This document shows positions 8,388 to 17,229 of a DNA stretch of 64,000 nt, piece after piece. Position numbers and translations under genes: made by a program. The DNA lies in contig NZ_KZ686271.1 in NCBI RefSeq assembly GCF_003029735.1, positions 1 to 64,000 on the forward strand. Reading direction: 5' to 3'. This DNA comes from Pedobacter yulinensis (GTDB taxonomy: Bacteria > Bacteroidota > Bacteroidia > Sphingobacteriales > Sphingobacteriaceae). How positions within the stretch are numbered: the first letter of the stretch is position 1; the number at the start of each line of letters is the position of its first letter. The notes beneath the pieces were generated by a model. That model was not told the DNA's origin. It was given only the letters and a program-made list of their open reading frames with translations, and made no database searches.

Positions 8388-8795
8388 TTACTCAGCAGAA
8401 GCCACCAGGACTACCCTTGTGGTAATTTCACCGCTTGGCCGCGCAGGCAGCACATTCTGGTCATAGTGGTTTTGCAGGTAGATACGAACACGACCCGGAT
8501 AAGAGGTGTAGCTGTAGCGTACCCCACCGAATGTGAACGGAAGTGCATCGTACCCGTCGTCGTTGAAGCGTGCCATGGACACGATAACGCCGTCTACTTC
8601 GTACCGCTCAATTTCCGGGTTGTTGATGTCTGCGTAGTAATACCTGCCTTCAGAATCGTTGGCAACCTGCCATTGCCCGGGCTGAATGCTTGCAAAAATG
8701 GTATAGTTCTGGGTTTCTGGTGCGATCACTTCTTTTTTGCATGACACGAATCCCAGAGAGGTAATGCAAAGGAGTAAAAATGCTAGTCTTTTCAT
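8388..8795 (-). CDS. small lipoprotein, unknown function
   Basis: 135 residues, not recognised. The N-terminus is a lipoprotein signal: MKRLAFLLLCITSLGFVSC followed by KK, with Cys19 as the lipidated residue in a Bacteroidota-style lipobox. The remaining ~115 residues look like one small beta-rich domain (YTIFASIQPGQWQV, YYYADINNPEI, RVRIYLQNHYDQ). No charged export signal (S-DD-like) follows the Cys, so it may face the periplasm. It is a single gene with its own palindromic terminator. About 175 bp without a gene lie upstream; no clear promoter is seen. Confidence 0.7.
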   Translation of the reverse strand: MKRLAFLLLCITSLGFVSCKKEVIAPETQNYTIFASIQPGQWQVANDSEGRYYYADINNPEIERYEVDGVIVSMARFNDDGYDALPFTFGGVRYSYTSYPGRVRIYLQNHYDQNVLPARPSGEITTRVVLVASAE

Positions 8796-8970
8796 GGTTA
8801 TAGTTATTTGTGTGTTTTTTCACAGAACGCAACTATGCTGCCAAGATTGTGTGCCGCCATGTAACAACTCAGATATGCGTTAAGGTGCTGAAATACAGGC
8901 TGTGATTTGCCTGATGATTCCTGCTGCTGTCCATTAAATATTACAGCCGCGAACCAGCACTGTCTGCAGC

Positions 8971-9312
8971 CTATTTCAGGAAATCTTCACGCATCGGATT
9001 AAAGACATCGATAAGCATTCCGGCTTCCAGGCAGGTTACGCCATGCAGCCGGCCAGAGGGGGCAAAAAAAACGTCGCCGGTTTTGAGTACCCGCTTTGCA
9101 TCACCGATCTGCACTTCAAAAATTCCCTCCGCAACATAACTCATTTGCAGATGAGGGTGCTGGTGCAGATAACCAACCGCCCCCTGTTCAAACTGCACCT
9201 TGACGAGCATCAGTTCGGGTGTATGGTGCATGATCTTCCGCCTGACACCCGGATCGGTCGGCTGCCAGGGTTTCGAATCGTCTTCAATAAAAATGAGTTC
9301 CTGCAGGGTCAT
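8971..9312 (-). CDS. single-domain cupin protein
   Basis: 113 residues with one cupin fold. The metal-binding motifs are visible: QFEQGAVGYLHQHPHLQMSY (His-x-His cluster, motif 1) and GDVFFAPSGRLHGVTC (motif 2, with one His). The order resembles the KdgF-type sugar cupins, but many small cupins share it, so no substrate is proposed. Its start overlaps the ilvA stop by 4 bp (ATGA), which makes it the last gene of the ilv-leu unit. The link to branched-chain amino acid synthesis is by position only. Confidence 0.75.
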   Translation of the reverse strand: MTLQELIFIEDDSKPWQPTDPGVRRKIMHHTPELMLVKVQFEQGAVGYLHQHPHLQMSYVAEGIFEVQIGDAKRVLKTGDVFFAPSGRLHGVTCLEAGMLIDVFNPMREDFLK

Positions 9313-10562
9313 ACAAGGTACTCAAAAAGGGTTTGATCCTGGTTGAGTTCGATGACCTCGAATTTGAAGTCTTTCATGCGCTGAAGCAGACCTGCATAAT
9401 CCTGAGGGTCTTTCAACTCGATCCCCACCAGGGCGGGGCCATTTTCCCGCTCTGTCTTTTTGATAAATTCGAAACGTGTGATGTCGTCGTGGGGTCCGAG
9501 CACGTTTGATACAAAGAGTTTGAGCGCGCCCGGGCGCTGCGGGAAACGAACGATAAAGTAATGTTTCAGCCCTTCGAAAAGCAGGGATTTTTCCTTAATC
9601 TCCTGCATGCGCTCAATGTCATTGTTGCCGCCGCTAACAACACAGACGACGGTTTTGCCTTTAATCTGTTCGCGCAGCTGGTCTAAAGCGGCAATGGAAA
9701 GTGCGCCTGCAGGTTCTGCTACGATGGCGTCCTCGTTGTAGAGTTTCAAAATAGAGGTGCAGATCTTACCTTCGGGCACAAGCAGCATCTCGTTAAGCAG
9801 CGAGCGGCAATATGTGTAAGTAAGTTCGCCTACGCGTTTCACGGCGGCCCCGTCTACGAACCGGTCTATGTGATCGAGAGTGAGTGGTCCTTCGTGGCTG
9901 AAGGCATGTTTCATAGAAGGCGCGCCAAGGGGTTCGGTTCCGATGAGAATCACATCTGGTTTAACCGAACGCAGGTAATTGGATACACCTGCAGCAAGTC
10001 CGCCACCCCCTACGGGCATAATTACGATGTCCAGGTCGGGAAGGTCCTCGTAAATTTCTACGCCCACGGTACCCTGGCCTTCAATGATCTTGTGGTGATC
10101 AAACGGCGGAATAAACTTCATGCCGTGCTGGCTGGTGTACTGCAACGCTTCACGCAGGCAGTCATCAAAGGTATCGCCGACCAGGACGACCTCGATGTTG
10201 TCGCCGCCGAACATTTTCGTCTGTTTAACCTTTTGCTTGGGGGTTATTTCGGGCATAAAGATCACGCCCTTTATGTTCAGCTTTTTACAGGAATGCGCCA
10301 CGCCCTGTGCATGGTTACCTGCGCTGGCGCAAACCACGCCATTTGCAGCCTCGGTCGCACTCAGGGAACTGATCATGTTGTACGCCCCGCGGAGCTTGTA
10401 TGAACGTACCACCTGCATGTCTTCGCGCTTCAGGTAAATATTGGCATTGTACTGAGCAGATAAACCGGGATTAAATTCCAGCGGTGTACGTTTTACGATG
10501 CCTTTAAGCCGCTCGGCGGCGGCTGTAAAATCGAGGGAAACGGTAGATTCTGTGGTCTTCAT
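9309..10562 (-). CDS. ilvA: threonine dehydratase (threonine ammonia-lyase)
   Basis: 417 residues. It converts L-threonine to 2-oxobutanoate and ammonia, the entry step to isoleucine. The PLP lysine is Lys56 in SYKLRGAYNM; the Gly-rich phosphate-binding loop is VGGGGLAAG. The C-terminal ~85 residues (from about FIVRFPQRPGALK) are a single ACT-like regulatory domain, as in the shorter IlvA type, so isoleucine feedback is likely but simpler than in the two-ACT enzyme of enteric bacteria. It lies last but one in the ilv-leu locus, behind leuA, with which it is separated by a 66-bp gap holding a hairpin. Confidence 0.95.
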   Translation of the reverse strand: MKTTESTVSLDFTAAAERLKGIVKRTPLEFNPGLSAQYNANIYLKREDMQVVRSYKLRGAYNMISSLSATEAANGVVCASAGNHAQGVAHSCKKLNIKGVIFMPEITPKQKVKQTKMFGGDNIEVVLVGDTFDDCLREALQYTSQHGMKFIPPFDHHKIIEGQGTVGVEIYEDLPDLDIVIMPVGGGGLAAGVSNYLRSVKPDVILIGTEPLGAPSMKHAFSHEGPLTLDHIDRFVDGAAVKRVGELTYTYCRSLLNEMLLVPEGKICTSILKLYNEDAIVAEPAGALSIAALDQLREQIKGKTVVCVVSGGNNDIERMQEIKEKSLLFEGLKHYFIVRFPQRPGALKLFVSNVLGPHDDITRFEFIKKTERENGPALVGIELKDPQDYAGLLQRMKDFKFEVIELNQDQTLFEYLV

Positions 10563-10586
10563 TTTCTTTTAGCCTAGCCTTGTGAG

Positions 10587-10618
10587 GAAGTCATGCGGCT
10601 GCATACCGTCATGACTTC
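10587..10618. other. hairpin between leuA and ilvA
   Basis: GAAGTCATG at 10587-10595 pairs perfectly with CATGACTTC at 10610-10618, and CGG/CCG extends the stem inward past a one-base bulge. There is no T-run on either side, so it is not an intrinsic terminator. It may be an RNA processing or stability element that separates leuA and ilvA expression. Confidence 0.45.
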
Positions 10619-10628
10619 AAAATATAAA

Positions 10629-11801
10629 TTAAGCGCCTGCTTTTGCCAGGTTATTCACGATCAACTGGTTCAGATCATCGTCGTTGATGTCTTTCTTAGC
10701 ATCAGCGAGATCGAGAAACGCCGTGTAAATTGTAGCCAGCTGTTCTTTGTCTACCTGGTGGCCAAGGCGTTCAAGGTGGTGTTTGAGCGCGTGCCTTCCG
10801 CTGCGGGCGGTAAGAACGATCGCCGCAGAGGGAAAACCTACATCTTCAGGCCTGATGATTTCATAGTTTTCACGGTTTTTTAAAAAACCGTCCTGGTGAA
10901 TACCTGAACTGTGCGAAAATGCGTTTGCACCTACAATTGCTTTGTTTGGCTGAACCGGCATATTCATTTGTGAGCGCACGGTATGGCTGATTTCAAAAAA
11001 GCGGGTGGCGTCGATGCCGGTATGCAGGCCCAGCGTTTTGTGGGTTTGCAGGATCATGACCACCTCTTCCATTGAGGTGTTACCAGCACGCTCGCCAATG
11101 CCGTTAATGGTACATTCTACCTGGCGGGCGCCATTCTGCAAACCGGCAATGCTGTTGGCCGTAGCCAGGCCAAGGTCATTGTGGCAGTGCACAGAGATAA
11201 TGGCCTGGTCTATGTTTTTAACGTTTTCCCGGAGGAAACGGATTTTCGAGCCATATTGGTCAGGCAGACAGTAACCGTTCGTGTCAGGGATGTTGACAAC
11301 GGTTGCGCCTGCCGCGATCACCGCCTCGACCATGCGCGCCAGGAACTCGATATCAGCGCGACCGGCGTCTTCAGCATAAAATTCAACATCTTCCACATAT
11401 TTTTTTGCGTATTTCACCGCTTCCACACCGCGCGCCAGGATTTCCTCCCGGGTGCTGTTGAACTTGTGTTTGATGTGGAAATCGGAAGAGCCGATCCCTG
11501 TATGAATGCGTGGTCTTTTGGCATATTTAAGAGCCTGAGCGGCAACATCAATGTCATTCTTATTGGCACGTGTAAGCGCACAAATGATCGGATCATTTAC
11601 CGCTTTGGAAAGCTCAATAACGCTGTTGAAGTCGCCCGGACTCGAAACCGGGAAGCCGGCTTCAATCACGTCAACACCCAGTAACTCAAGTGCCTTTGCG
11701 ATTTCAATTTTTTCATGGGTGGCCAGTTGGCATCCCGGTACCTGCTCACCATCACGAAGGGTGGTGTCAAATACATAGACTTTGTTTGGGTCGTGAAGCA
11801 T
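10629..11801 (-). CDS. leuA: 2-isopropylmalate synthase, short form without regulatory domain
   Basis: 390 residues. It condenses acetyl-CoA with 3-methyl-2-oxobutanoate, the first step to leucine. The HMGL-like TIM barrel is complete: DTTLRDGEQ near residue 12 (metal and substrate binding), [15 protein letters not shown] (metal-binding His pair) and [15 protein letters not shown]. Classical LeuA proteins are near 510-550 residues and carry a C-terminal LeuA dimer domain that binds leucine; here the protein stops about 60-70 residues after the barrel. So leucine feedback is probably absent or different. Homocitrate or citramalate synthase cannot be excluded on sequence alone, but the leuB-leuD-leuC context supports LeuA. 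Confidence 0.9.
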   Translation of the reverse strand: MLHDPNKVYVFDTTLRDGEQVPGCQLATHEKIEIAKALELLGVDVIEAGFPVSSPGDFNSVIELSKAVNDPIICALTRANKNDIDVAAQALKYAKRPRIHTGIGSSDFHIKHKFNSTREEILARGVEAVKYAKKYVEDVEFYAEDAGRADIEFLARMVEAVIAAGATVVNIPDTNGYCLPDQYGSKIRFLRENVKNIDQAIISVHCHNDLGLATANSIAGLQNGARQVECTINGIGERAGNTSMEEVVMILQTHKTLGLHTGIDATRFFEISHTVRSQMNMPVQPNKAIVGANAFSHSSGIHQDGFLKNRENYEIIRPEDVGFPSAAIVLTARSGRHALKHHLERLGHQVDKEQLATIYTAFLDLADAKKDINDDDLNQLIVNNLAKAGA

Positions 11802-11820
11802 GGTTATTGATGTTTAATGG

Positions 11821-12906
11821 TTAAGATTGTTTGCTTTCCAGGTAGCCGAGCACGAGTTTGCCCATTTCGGCTGTACCGAGGATCTTGTTTTTATCGGAGT
11901 TGCTGTCGGCAATATCGCCGGTGCGGTAACCTTCTTTGAGTGCGCGGTCAACAAGTGCGACCACGGCTTTCGATTCTTCGATCAGGCCGAAACCGATTTC
12001 CAGGATCAGTGCCACCGAAAGGATTGAAGCCAGCGGATTGGCTTTATTCTGGCCGGCAATATCGTGCGCAGAACCGTGGATCGGCTCATAAAATCCTGTA
12101 CTTTCACCTACAGAGGCCGAAGCGAGCATGCCCATGGAACCGGCGATCTGCGAAGCCTCATCGGTCAGGATGTCCCCGAACAGGTTCGCTGTCAGGACAA
12201 CGTCGAACTGCTTCGGATTTTTAATCAGCTGCATGGCCGCATTATCGATAAACATGTGTTCGGTCTGAACATCGGGATATTGCTTCGCAATTTCCTGCAC
12301 GGTTTCGCGCCAGAGCCTCGAGCTTTCCAGTACATTGGCTTTATCTACCGAGCAAAGTCTTTTGCTGCGCTGCTGGGCAGCCTGGTAAGCTTTGTGTGCA
12401 ATGCGCTCCACCTCATACCGGTGGTAGATCATGAGGTCAGAAGCTGTTTGCCGGTCTTCTGATCGTGTTTTTTCACCGAAATAAACGTCGCCGGTCAGTT
12501 CACGGAAGAACAGGATGTCTGTACCCTGCAGAATTTCCGGTTTAATGCTCGAGGCTTGCAGCAGCTCGTCGAATAACATAATGGGGCGCAGGTTCGCATA
12601 GAGGCCCAATTCTTTGCGTATTTTAAGTAATCCCTGCTCAGGACGTACCTTGGCCGAGGGGTCATTGTCGTATTTGGCATGGCCAACGGCACCGAACAGG
12701 ATTGCGTCGGATTTTCTTGCCTTTTCAAGCGTTTCATCAGGAAGCGGATCGCCCGTAGCTTCTATGGCCACATGCCCCATCAATGCTTCATCGAATGTAA
12801 ACTCATGCCCAAAGGTCTTGCCGACTTGTTCGAGGACGGCTTTTCCCCATGCGGTCACTTCAGGACCGATCCCGTCGCCGGGTATTACTAAAATGTGTTT
12901 CTTCAT
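11821..12906 (-). CDS. leuB: 3-isopropylmalate dehydrogenase
   Basis: 361 residues, normal length. It oxidises and decarboxylates 3-isopropylmalate to 4-methyl-2-oxopentanoate with NAD. Visible family features: IPGDGIGPEV at the N-terminus, the substrate-binding stretch GLYANLRPI, FRELTGDVYFGEK, and the metal-binding region DNAAMQLIKNP followed by NLFGDILTDEA. The adenosine-binding part is EPIHGSAHDIAGQNKANP. The start codon is directly next to the stop of the upstream ModF-like gene, so the two are co-transcribed; leuA follows after 19 nt. Confidence 0.96.
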   Translation of the reverse strand: MKKHILVIPGDGIGPEVTAWGKAVLEQVGKTFGHEFTFDEALMGHVAIEATGDPLPDETLEKARKSDAILFGAVGHAKYDNDPSAKVRPEQGLLKIRKELGLYANLRPIMLFDELLQASSIKPEILQGTDILFFRELTGDVYFGEKTRSEDRQTASDLMIYHRYEVERIAHKAYQAAQQRSKRLCSVDKANVLESSRLWRETVQEIAKQYPDVQTEHMFIDNAAMQLIKNPKQFDVVLTANLFGDILTDEASQIAGSMGMLASASVGESTGFYEPIHGSAHDIAGQNKANPLASILSVALILEIGFGLIEESKAVVALVDRALKEGYRTGDIADSNSDKNKILGTAEMGKLVLGYLESKQS

Positions 12907-14367
12907 TTAAATGCGTTCAAATAAATCTTCGGCGAGTTTGACTTCGCCTTGTTCAAGTACTATTTTTTTTTCAATACAGGCCGGAAGCGCTGCGTCAAAA
13001 TGTCCCACGTAAATCAACGTCATGCCGTTGACAGACAGAGCATCTACCAGCCTGTTGAAATGTTGTGTCTGCCGGTCGTCCAGGCCCTGGCAAGGCTCAT
13101 CCAGAACGAGGAGTTCGGGGTTTTTTATGATCGTTCTGCCAAGCAAGGCAAGGCGCTGTTTTCCCAGGGGAAGGGTGCTGAGCAACTCGTTCCTGTGTTC
13201 AGACAAACCCAGGAACGAGATGAGCTCGTCCACCTGGCGGCTCTGCCGGTATCCCGGCTGCCTGTACAGGCCGATGCTGTCGAAAAACCCTGATGCAATG
13301 CTTTGAAAAACCGTTGCGCCGGCATCGAAATACCAGTGCAGTTCGGGTGAGATCAGACCAATGTGCTGCTTGATGTCCCAGATGCTTTCGCCGCTGCCAC
13401 GCCTGCGGCCGAAAAGGTAAATGGTGTTGGCGTACGCTTGCGGGTGGTCGCCATTGATCAGGCTGAGCAGCGTTGATTTGCCTGATCCGTTATGACCCTG
13501 CAGCAGCCATTTTTCGCCGGCACGAATCTCCCAGGTAATGTTTTTGAGCACCTGCTTGTTCCCATAACTGATGTTGACGTTTTCCATCCGCACCACCTCG
13601 TCTGTAGCGTAAGCCGGCCGGGTCCGTAAAAATTCAGGCAAGGCCGCCAGCGGCGTTTCGGCAGCCTCTTCCCGCTGCGGTGACGAATTATGCTGCAGCA
13701 GCATTCCATCCACAAGTTCCGCAAACCGGTTTATACAGGCCGGCAGCTCAGTTCCGTTACTGATCAGGATAAGCTGTACTCCTGACGCCGCTGCCTGGTC
13801 GAGCAGGGTGTTTAGCACCGTCCTTGACCTGCTGTCGAGGCCGGTATAGGGCTGATCAATGATTAGGAACTGCGGTTTAAGCCATAAGGCTTTCAAAAGC
13901 TGAAGCTTTTTGTGTTCCCCGCTTGACAGTTCCAACAGGGTTGATCCCATCAGGTTCGAAAAGCCAAAACCGGAAGCCAGTTGCTGCAGCCCGCCAGGCT
14001 GCAGCCCGTTTTCTGCACCAAAAGCTTCGAGCTCGGCACCAACAGTGATTACGTCCTTGGTTTGCAGGCTGGTGTAGCGCTGCTGGTAATAAAAATTAGC
14101 TACCCCTTCAAGGTTCTTAAACTGGTACCAGCTTTCCACGTACATCACACAGGCGGGCAGGGGACTGGCCGCGTCAAAGCAGACTTCCATACGCCCATGG
14201 CTGCTGGTCAGGCCGGCAAGTACCTTCGCAAGCGAAGTTTTTCCGCTGCCGCTGGCACCTGAGAGCAGCCAGTTCTCGCCGCTGCCAATGGCCCAGTCCA
14301 GGCCATCAAATACAACCTGTTGGGCGTAGTTGAGCTTCAGCTGATGTATGCGAATTGATCTGGCCAT
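12907..14367 (-). CDS. ModF/PhrA-like protein with two ABC ATPase domains
   Basis: 486 residues with two ABC ATPase domains in tandem and no membrane segment. Domain 1 (about 1-215) has Walker A GASGSGKTS at 37-45 and signature LSSGEHKKLQ. Domain 2 (about 255-486) has Walker A GHNGSGKST, the block LFGRRRGSGESIWDIKQHIG that is typical of ModF, and Walker B ELLVLDEP; its signature is degenerate (LPLGKQRLALL). ModF proteins are soluble and their role is poorly known, often linked to molybdate or to translation-type ATPases only by similarity. Its insertion between leuD and leuB, flush with the leuB start, is unusual; whether it acts in leucine metabolism is unknown. Confidence 0.85.
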   Translation of the reverse strand: MARSIRIHQLKLNYAQQVVFDGLDWAIGSGENWLLSGASGSGKTSLAKVLAGLTSSHGRMEVCFDAASPLPACVMYVESWYQFKNLEGVANFYYQQRYTSLQTKDVITVGAELEAFGAENGLQPGGLQQLASGFGFSNLMGSTLLELSSGEHKKLQLLKALWLKPQFLIIDQPYTGLDSRSRTVLNTLLDQAAASGVQLILISNGTELPACINRFAELVDGMLLQHNSSPQREEAAETPLAALPEFLRTRPAYATDEVVRMENVNISYGNKQVLKNITWEIRAGEKWLLQGHNGSGKSTLLSLINGDHPQAYANTIYLFGRRRGSGESIWDIKQHIGLISPELHWYFDAGATVFQSIASGFFDSIGLYRQPGYRQSRQVDELISFLGLSEHRNELLSTLPLGKQRLALLGRTIIKNPELLVLDEPCQGLDDRQTQHFNRLVDALSVNGMTLIYVGHFDAALPACIEKKIVLEQGEVKLAEDLFERI

Positions 14368-14383
14368 GTCTTATCTGCTGCGG

Positions 14384-14980
14384 TTAGCCAAAGCTGACGC
14401 GCTCCTGTTCAAATTTTGTAATCTCTTCTTTCTGGTTCAGGATGAAGTCGATGTCGTCATAACCATTGATCAGGCAGGCTTTTTTGTAGGGGTTGATCTC
14501 AAAACTCTCGCTGATACCGGTGGCAGGCAAGCTGATGGTCTGGTTCTCCAGGTCGATCACAAGCTGGGTAGCCGGGTCTTTCGAAACCGCTTCAAAGATG
14601 GCATGCAGGAATGCATCGGAGACCTGTACGGGGAGCAAGCCGTTATTCAGTGCATTGCCCTTAAAAATATCGGCAAAAAAGCTGCTGACAACCGCGTCGA
14701 AACCATAGTCCTGAATGGCCCAGGCGGCATGCTCCCGGCTGCTTCCGCAACCAAAATTTTTGCCCGCAACCAGCACCTTACCGCTGTAAACCGGACTGTT
14801 AAGTACAAAATCTGGCTTGGGCTCATTTTGCCCGTCATAGCGCCAGTCGCGAAACAGGTTGTTCCCGAAACCCTCGCGGGTCGTTGCCTTCAGGAACCTG
14901 GCGGGAATGATCTGATCGGTATCAATATTTTCTATCGGCAGGGGAACGACTGTCGACGTAAGTCTTTCAAATTTTTTCAT
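14384..14980 (-). CDS. leuD: 3-isopropylmalate dehydratase small subunit
   Basis: 198 residues, normal for LeuD. With LeuC it isomerises 2-isopropylmalate to 3-isopropylmalate. The swivel-domain signature is visible: [14 protein letters not shown] near the N-terminus, the active-site loop [17 protein letters not shown] at about 75-90, and [16 protein letters not shown]. It is separated from leuC by the methyltransferase gene, which is not the usual tight leuC-leuD pair. The ModF-like gene follows after 16 nt. Confidence 0.96.
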   Translation of the reverse strand: MKKFERLTSTVVPLPIENIDTDQIIPARFLKATTREGFGNNLFRDWRYDGQNEPKPDFVLNSPVYSGKVLVAGKNFGCGSSREHAAWAIQDYGFDAVVSSFFADIFKGNALNNGLLPVQVSDAFLHAIFEAVSKDPATQLVIDLENQTISLPATGISESFEINPYKKACLINGYDDIDFILNQKEEITKFEQERVSFG

Positions 14981-14997
14981 TTCTCAATTTTGTTGGC

Positions 14998-15750
14998 CTA
15001 ACGTTTATAGGCTTTGATTCTTAACCTTTTGTAATCAGCGATCCAATGACCCTGGACGAAATGGCTTTCCCTGAGCAGGCTGACTGTCTGCTGTTGTACG
15101 TCCCGTTTTTCGCGGGCGGTCATCCTGGCAAATGCCTGCGTGGGGAATTGCTCAAGCCAGGCCAGCAAGCCATCGTCACCGCTCAACCTGGTAGGCCGGT
15201 CAAAAAGCCAGGCCTGTTCAACTGTGAATCCGTGTTTTTCAAGCAAGCTTGTGTACTCCCCGATTGTTGGAAAGAACCAGAAGTCACGGACCAGTTTCCT
15301 GCCCAGGCCGAGCAGATCGGCGGCCTGTGCAATGGCGTCTGTAAAGCTTTGCACATTTCCTTTACCGCCAAGTTCTGCCACCAGACGGCCGCCGCGTTTC
15401 AGTGCGCCGAACATACTTTCTGTAACCTCGTCCTGATCTTTGATCCAGTGCAGGGTTGCATTCGAAAATATGGCATCGAACTGCGCAAAGTAAGAAAGGC
15501 GGGCGGCATCTGCCTGCTTAAAAACCAGGTCCGGATAGTTTGCAGTGGCCACCGTGATCATTTCCTGTGAGGCATCCAGACCCGTAACCCGGGCACCGGT
15601 CTGGGCAATCTTAGATGTGAGCTGTCCTGTTCCGCAGCCGAGGTCGAGTACCTGTTCGCCCGGCACCGGCTGCAGCCATTGCAGGAGGTCGGCGCCATAG
15701 TCGGTTACAAAATGGTGGCGTGAATCATATAAATTGCTATCCCAGATCAT
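14998..15750 (-). CDS. class I SAM-dependent methyltransferase
   Basis: 250 residues. Motif I VLDLGCGTGQLT at about residue 34 and the acidic residue of motif II in VTGLDAS mark a Rossmann-fold SAM methyltransferase; FDAIFSNATLHWIKD is motif IV/V and looks like the small-molecule (trans-aconitate methyltransferase-like) group. A product similar to Tam would be plausible beside an aconitase-family enzyme, but the substrate cannot be read from sequence. It sits exactly between leuC (stop next to its start, no spacer) and leuD (17 nt), so it is expressed with them. Confidence 0.85.
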   Translation of the reverse strand: MIWDSNLYDSRHHFVTDYGADLLQWLQPVPGEQVLDLGCGTGQLTSKIAQTGARVTGLDASQEMITVATANYPDLVFKQADAARLSYFAQFDAIFSNATLHWIKDQDEVTESMFGALKRGGRLVAELGGKGNVQSFTDAIAQAADLLGLGRKLVRDFWFFPTIGEYTSLLEKHGFTVEQAWLFDRPTRLSGDDGLLAWLEQFPTQAFARMTAREKRDVQQQTVSLLRESHFVQGHWIADYKRLRIKAYKR

Positions 15751-17166
15751 TTAGGCCAGTTCGGGGTGGTTTAATAAGGTTCGTACGTCTGTGATCTGCC
15801 CGGTAACGGCTGCAGCTGCTGCAGTAAGCGGACTGACAAGGAGCGTGCGGGCGTTTGGTCCCTGTCTGCCCTCGAAATTCCGGTTGGATGTAGAGATGCA
15901 ATATTTGCCGGCAGGAATCTTGTCTTCGTTCATGCCCAGGCAGGCGCTGCAGCCAGGTTCACGCAGGCCGAAGCCTGCTGCTTCAAATACTTTGTCAAGC
16001 CCTTCTTCGATGGCCTGTTTTTCGACCTGCTTGGAGCCGGGAACGATCCAGACTTCTACGTTCGGTGCTTTTTGCCTTCCATAGACAAATTCGGCTACTT
16101 CGCGCAGGTCTTCGATGCGGGAATTGGTACAGCTGCCTATAAATACATAGTCTACCTGCTTGCCGAGTAGGGGCTCGTCGTCTTTAAAGCCCATATAGTC
16201 AAGCGCCTTCTGGTAGGAAAACTGTTCGGAATCAGGCTGGGCAGCCGTAGCCGGAATGTGCTGGGTTATGCCCATGCCCATGCCGGGATTGGTGCCGTAC
16301 GTAATCATCGGTTCAATGTCTGCTGCATCGAAAGACAGCACGCTGTCAAATTGTGCATCTGCATCGCTGTAGAGCGTTTTCCAGTAGGCCAGGGCTTTAT
16401 CCCACGCTTCGCCCTGGGGCGCGAACCGCCGGCCTTTAACGTATTCGAACGTGATTTCGTCGGGTGCAATGAGGCCACCGCGGGCTCCCATTTCGATGCT
16501 CATGTTGCAGATCGTCATGCGGGCTTCCATGCTCAGGCTTTGGATGGCCGTTCCTGCATATTCGATAAAGTAACCGGTTCCGCCGGCTGCCGAAATTTTG
16601 GAAATGATATATAAGATGATGTCTTTGGCCCGAACGCCCGCGTTCAGCGTTCCGTTCACCTCAATCTTCATCGTTTTCGGTTTTTGCTGCAACAGGCACT
16701 GCGTGGCAAGTACCTGTTCAACCTGCGAGGTACCTATACCAAAGGCAATGGCGCCGAAAGCACCATGGGTCGAGGTGTGGCTGTCGCCGCAGACCATGGT
16801 TTTGCCCGGAAGCGTGATGCCCAGTTCGGGACCGATCACATGCACGATGCCCTGAAAGGGATGGCCAAGGCCATAAAGCTCCACCCCGAATTCAGCGCAG
16901 TTTTTCGTCAGCATGTCGACCTGGTACCTGGACAGTTCTTCCTTGATGGGCAGATGCTGGTCAATGGTCGGTACGTTGTGGTCGGCGGTGGCCACAGTTT
17001 GCTTGGGCCTCAAGACAGGAAGCCCGCGTTTGCGCAGGCCGTCAAATGCCTGAGGGCTGGTTACTTCATGGATTAAGTGTGTGTCAATATACAGGATGTC
17101 AGGAAAGCCTTCCTCACTCTTCACCACGTGAGCGTCCCATATCTTTTCTACCAGTGTTTTTGACAT
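15751..17166 (-). CDS. leuC: 3-isopropylmalate dehydratase large subunit
   Basis: 471 residues, normal for LeuC. It carries the 4Fe-4S cluster of isopropylmalate isomerase. The ligands are in [13 protein letters not shown] (one Cys) and [11 protein letters not shown] (two Cys), as in the aconitase family. Other family blocks are [26 protein letters not shown] and [11 protein letters not shown]. It pairs with LeuD. A strong intrinsic terminator lies 24 nt upstream, between ilvC and leuC, so expression needs read-through or a promoter inside ilvC. Confidence 0.97.
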   Translation of the reverse strand: MSKTLVEKIWDAHVVKSEEGFPDILYIDTHLIHEVTSPQAFDGLRKRGLPVLRPKQTVATADHNVPTIDQHLPIKEELSRYQVDMLTKNCAEFGVELYGLGHPFQGIVHVIGPELGITLPGKTMVCGDSHTSTHGAFGAIAFGIGTSQVEQVLATQCLLQQKPKTMKIEVNGTLNAGVRAKDIILYIISKISAAGGTGYFIEYAGTAIQSLSMEARMTICNMSIEMGARGGLIAPDEITFEYVKGRRFAPQGEAWDKALAYWKTLYSDADAQFDSVLSFDAADIEPMITYGTNPGMGMGITQHIPATAAQPDSEQFSYQKALDYMGFKDDEPLLGKQVDYVFIGSCTNSRIEDLREVAEFVYGRQKAPNVEVWIVPGSKQVEKQAIEEGLDKVFEAAGFGLREPGCSACLGMNEDKIPAGKYCISTSNRNFEGRQGPNARTLLVSPLTAAAAAVTGQITDVRTLLNHPELA

Positions 17167-17189
17167 TCTTTTATGTTTTGTTAGTTAGT

Positions 17190-17220
17190 AAAAAACCTCC
17201 CGGCGCTCGCGCCGGGAGGT
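17190..17220 (-). terminator. intrinsic terminator between ilvC and leuC
   Basis: An 11-bp GC-rich perfect stem (arms 17195-17205 and 17210-17220, loop CTCG) is followed on the minus strand by a run of six T residues (17195 down to 17190). It ends the ilvC message or limits read-through into leuC, whose start codon is only 24 nt further on. Confidence 0.88.
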
Positions 17221-17229
17221 GTATACGTA

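Noticed and set aside
8370..8744. Plus-strand frame of 124 codons over the lipoprotein gene
   Set aside because: It starts inside the palindromic terminator, and the opposite strand has a real lipoprotein signal.
10587..10618. Intrinsic terminator between leuA and ilvA
   Set aside because: The stem is perfect, but neither side has a T-run, so I list it only as a hairpin.
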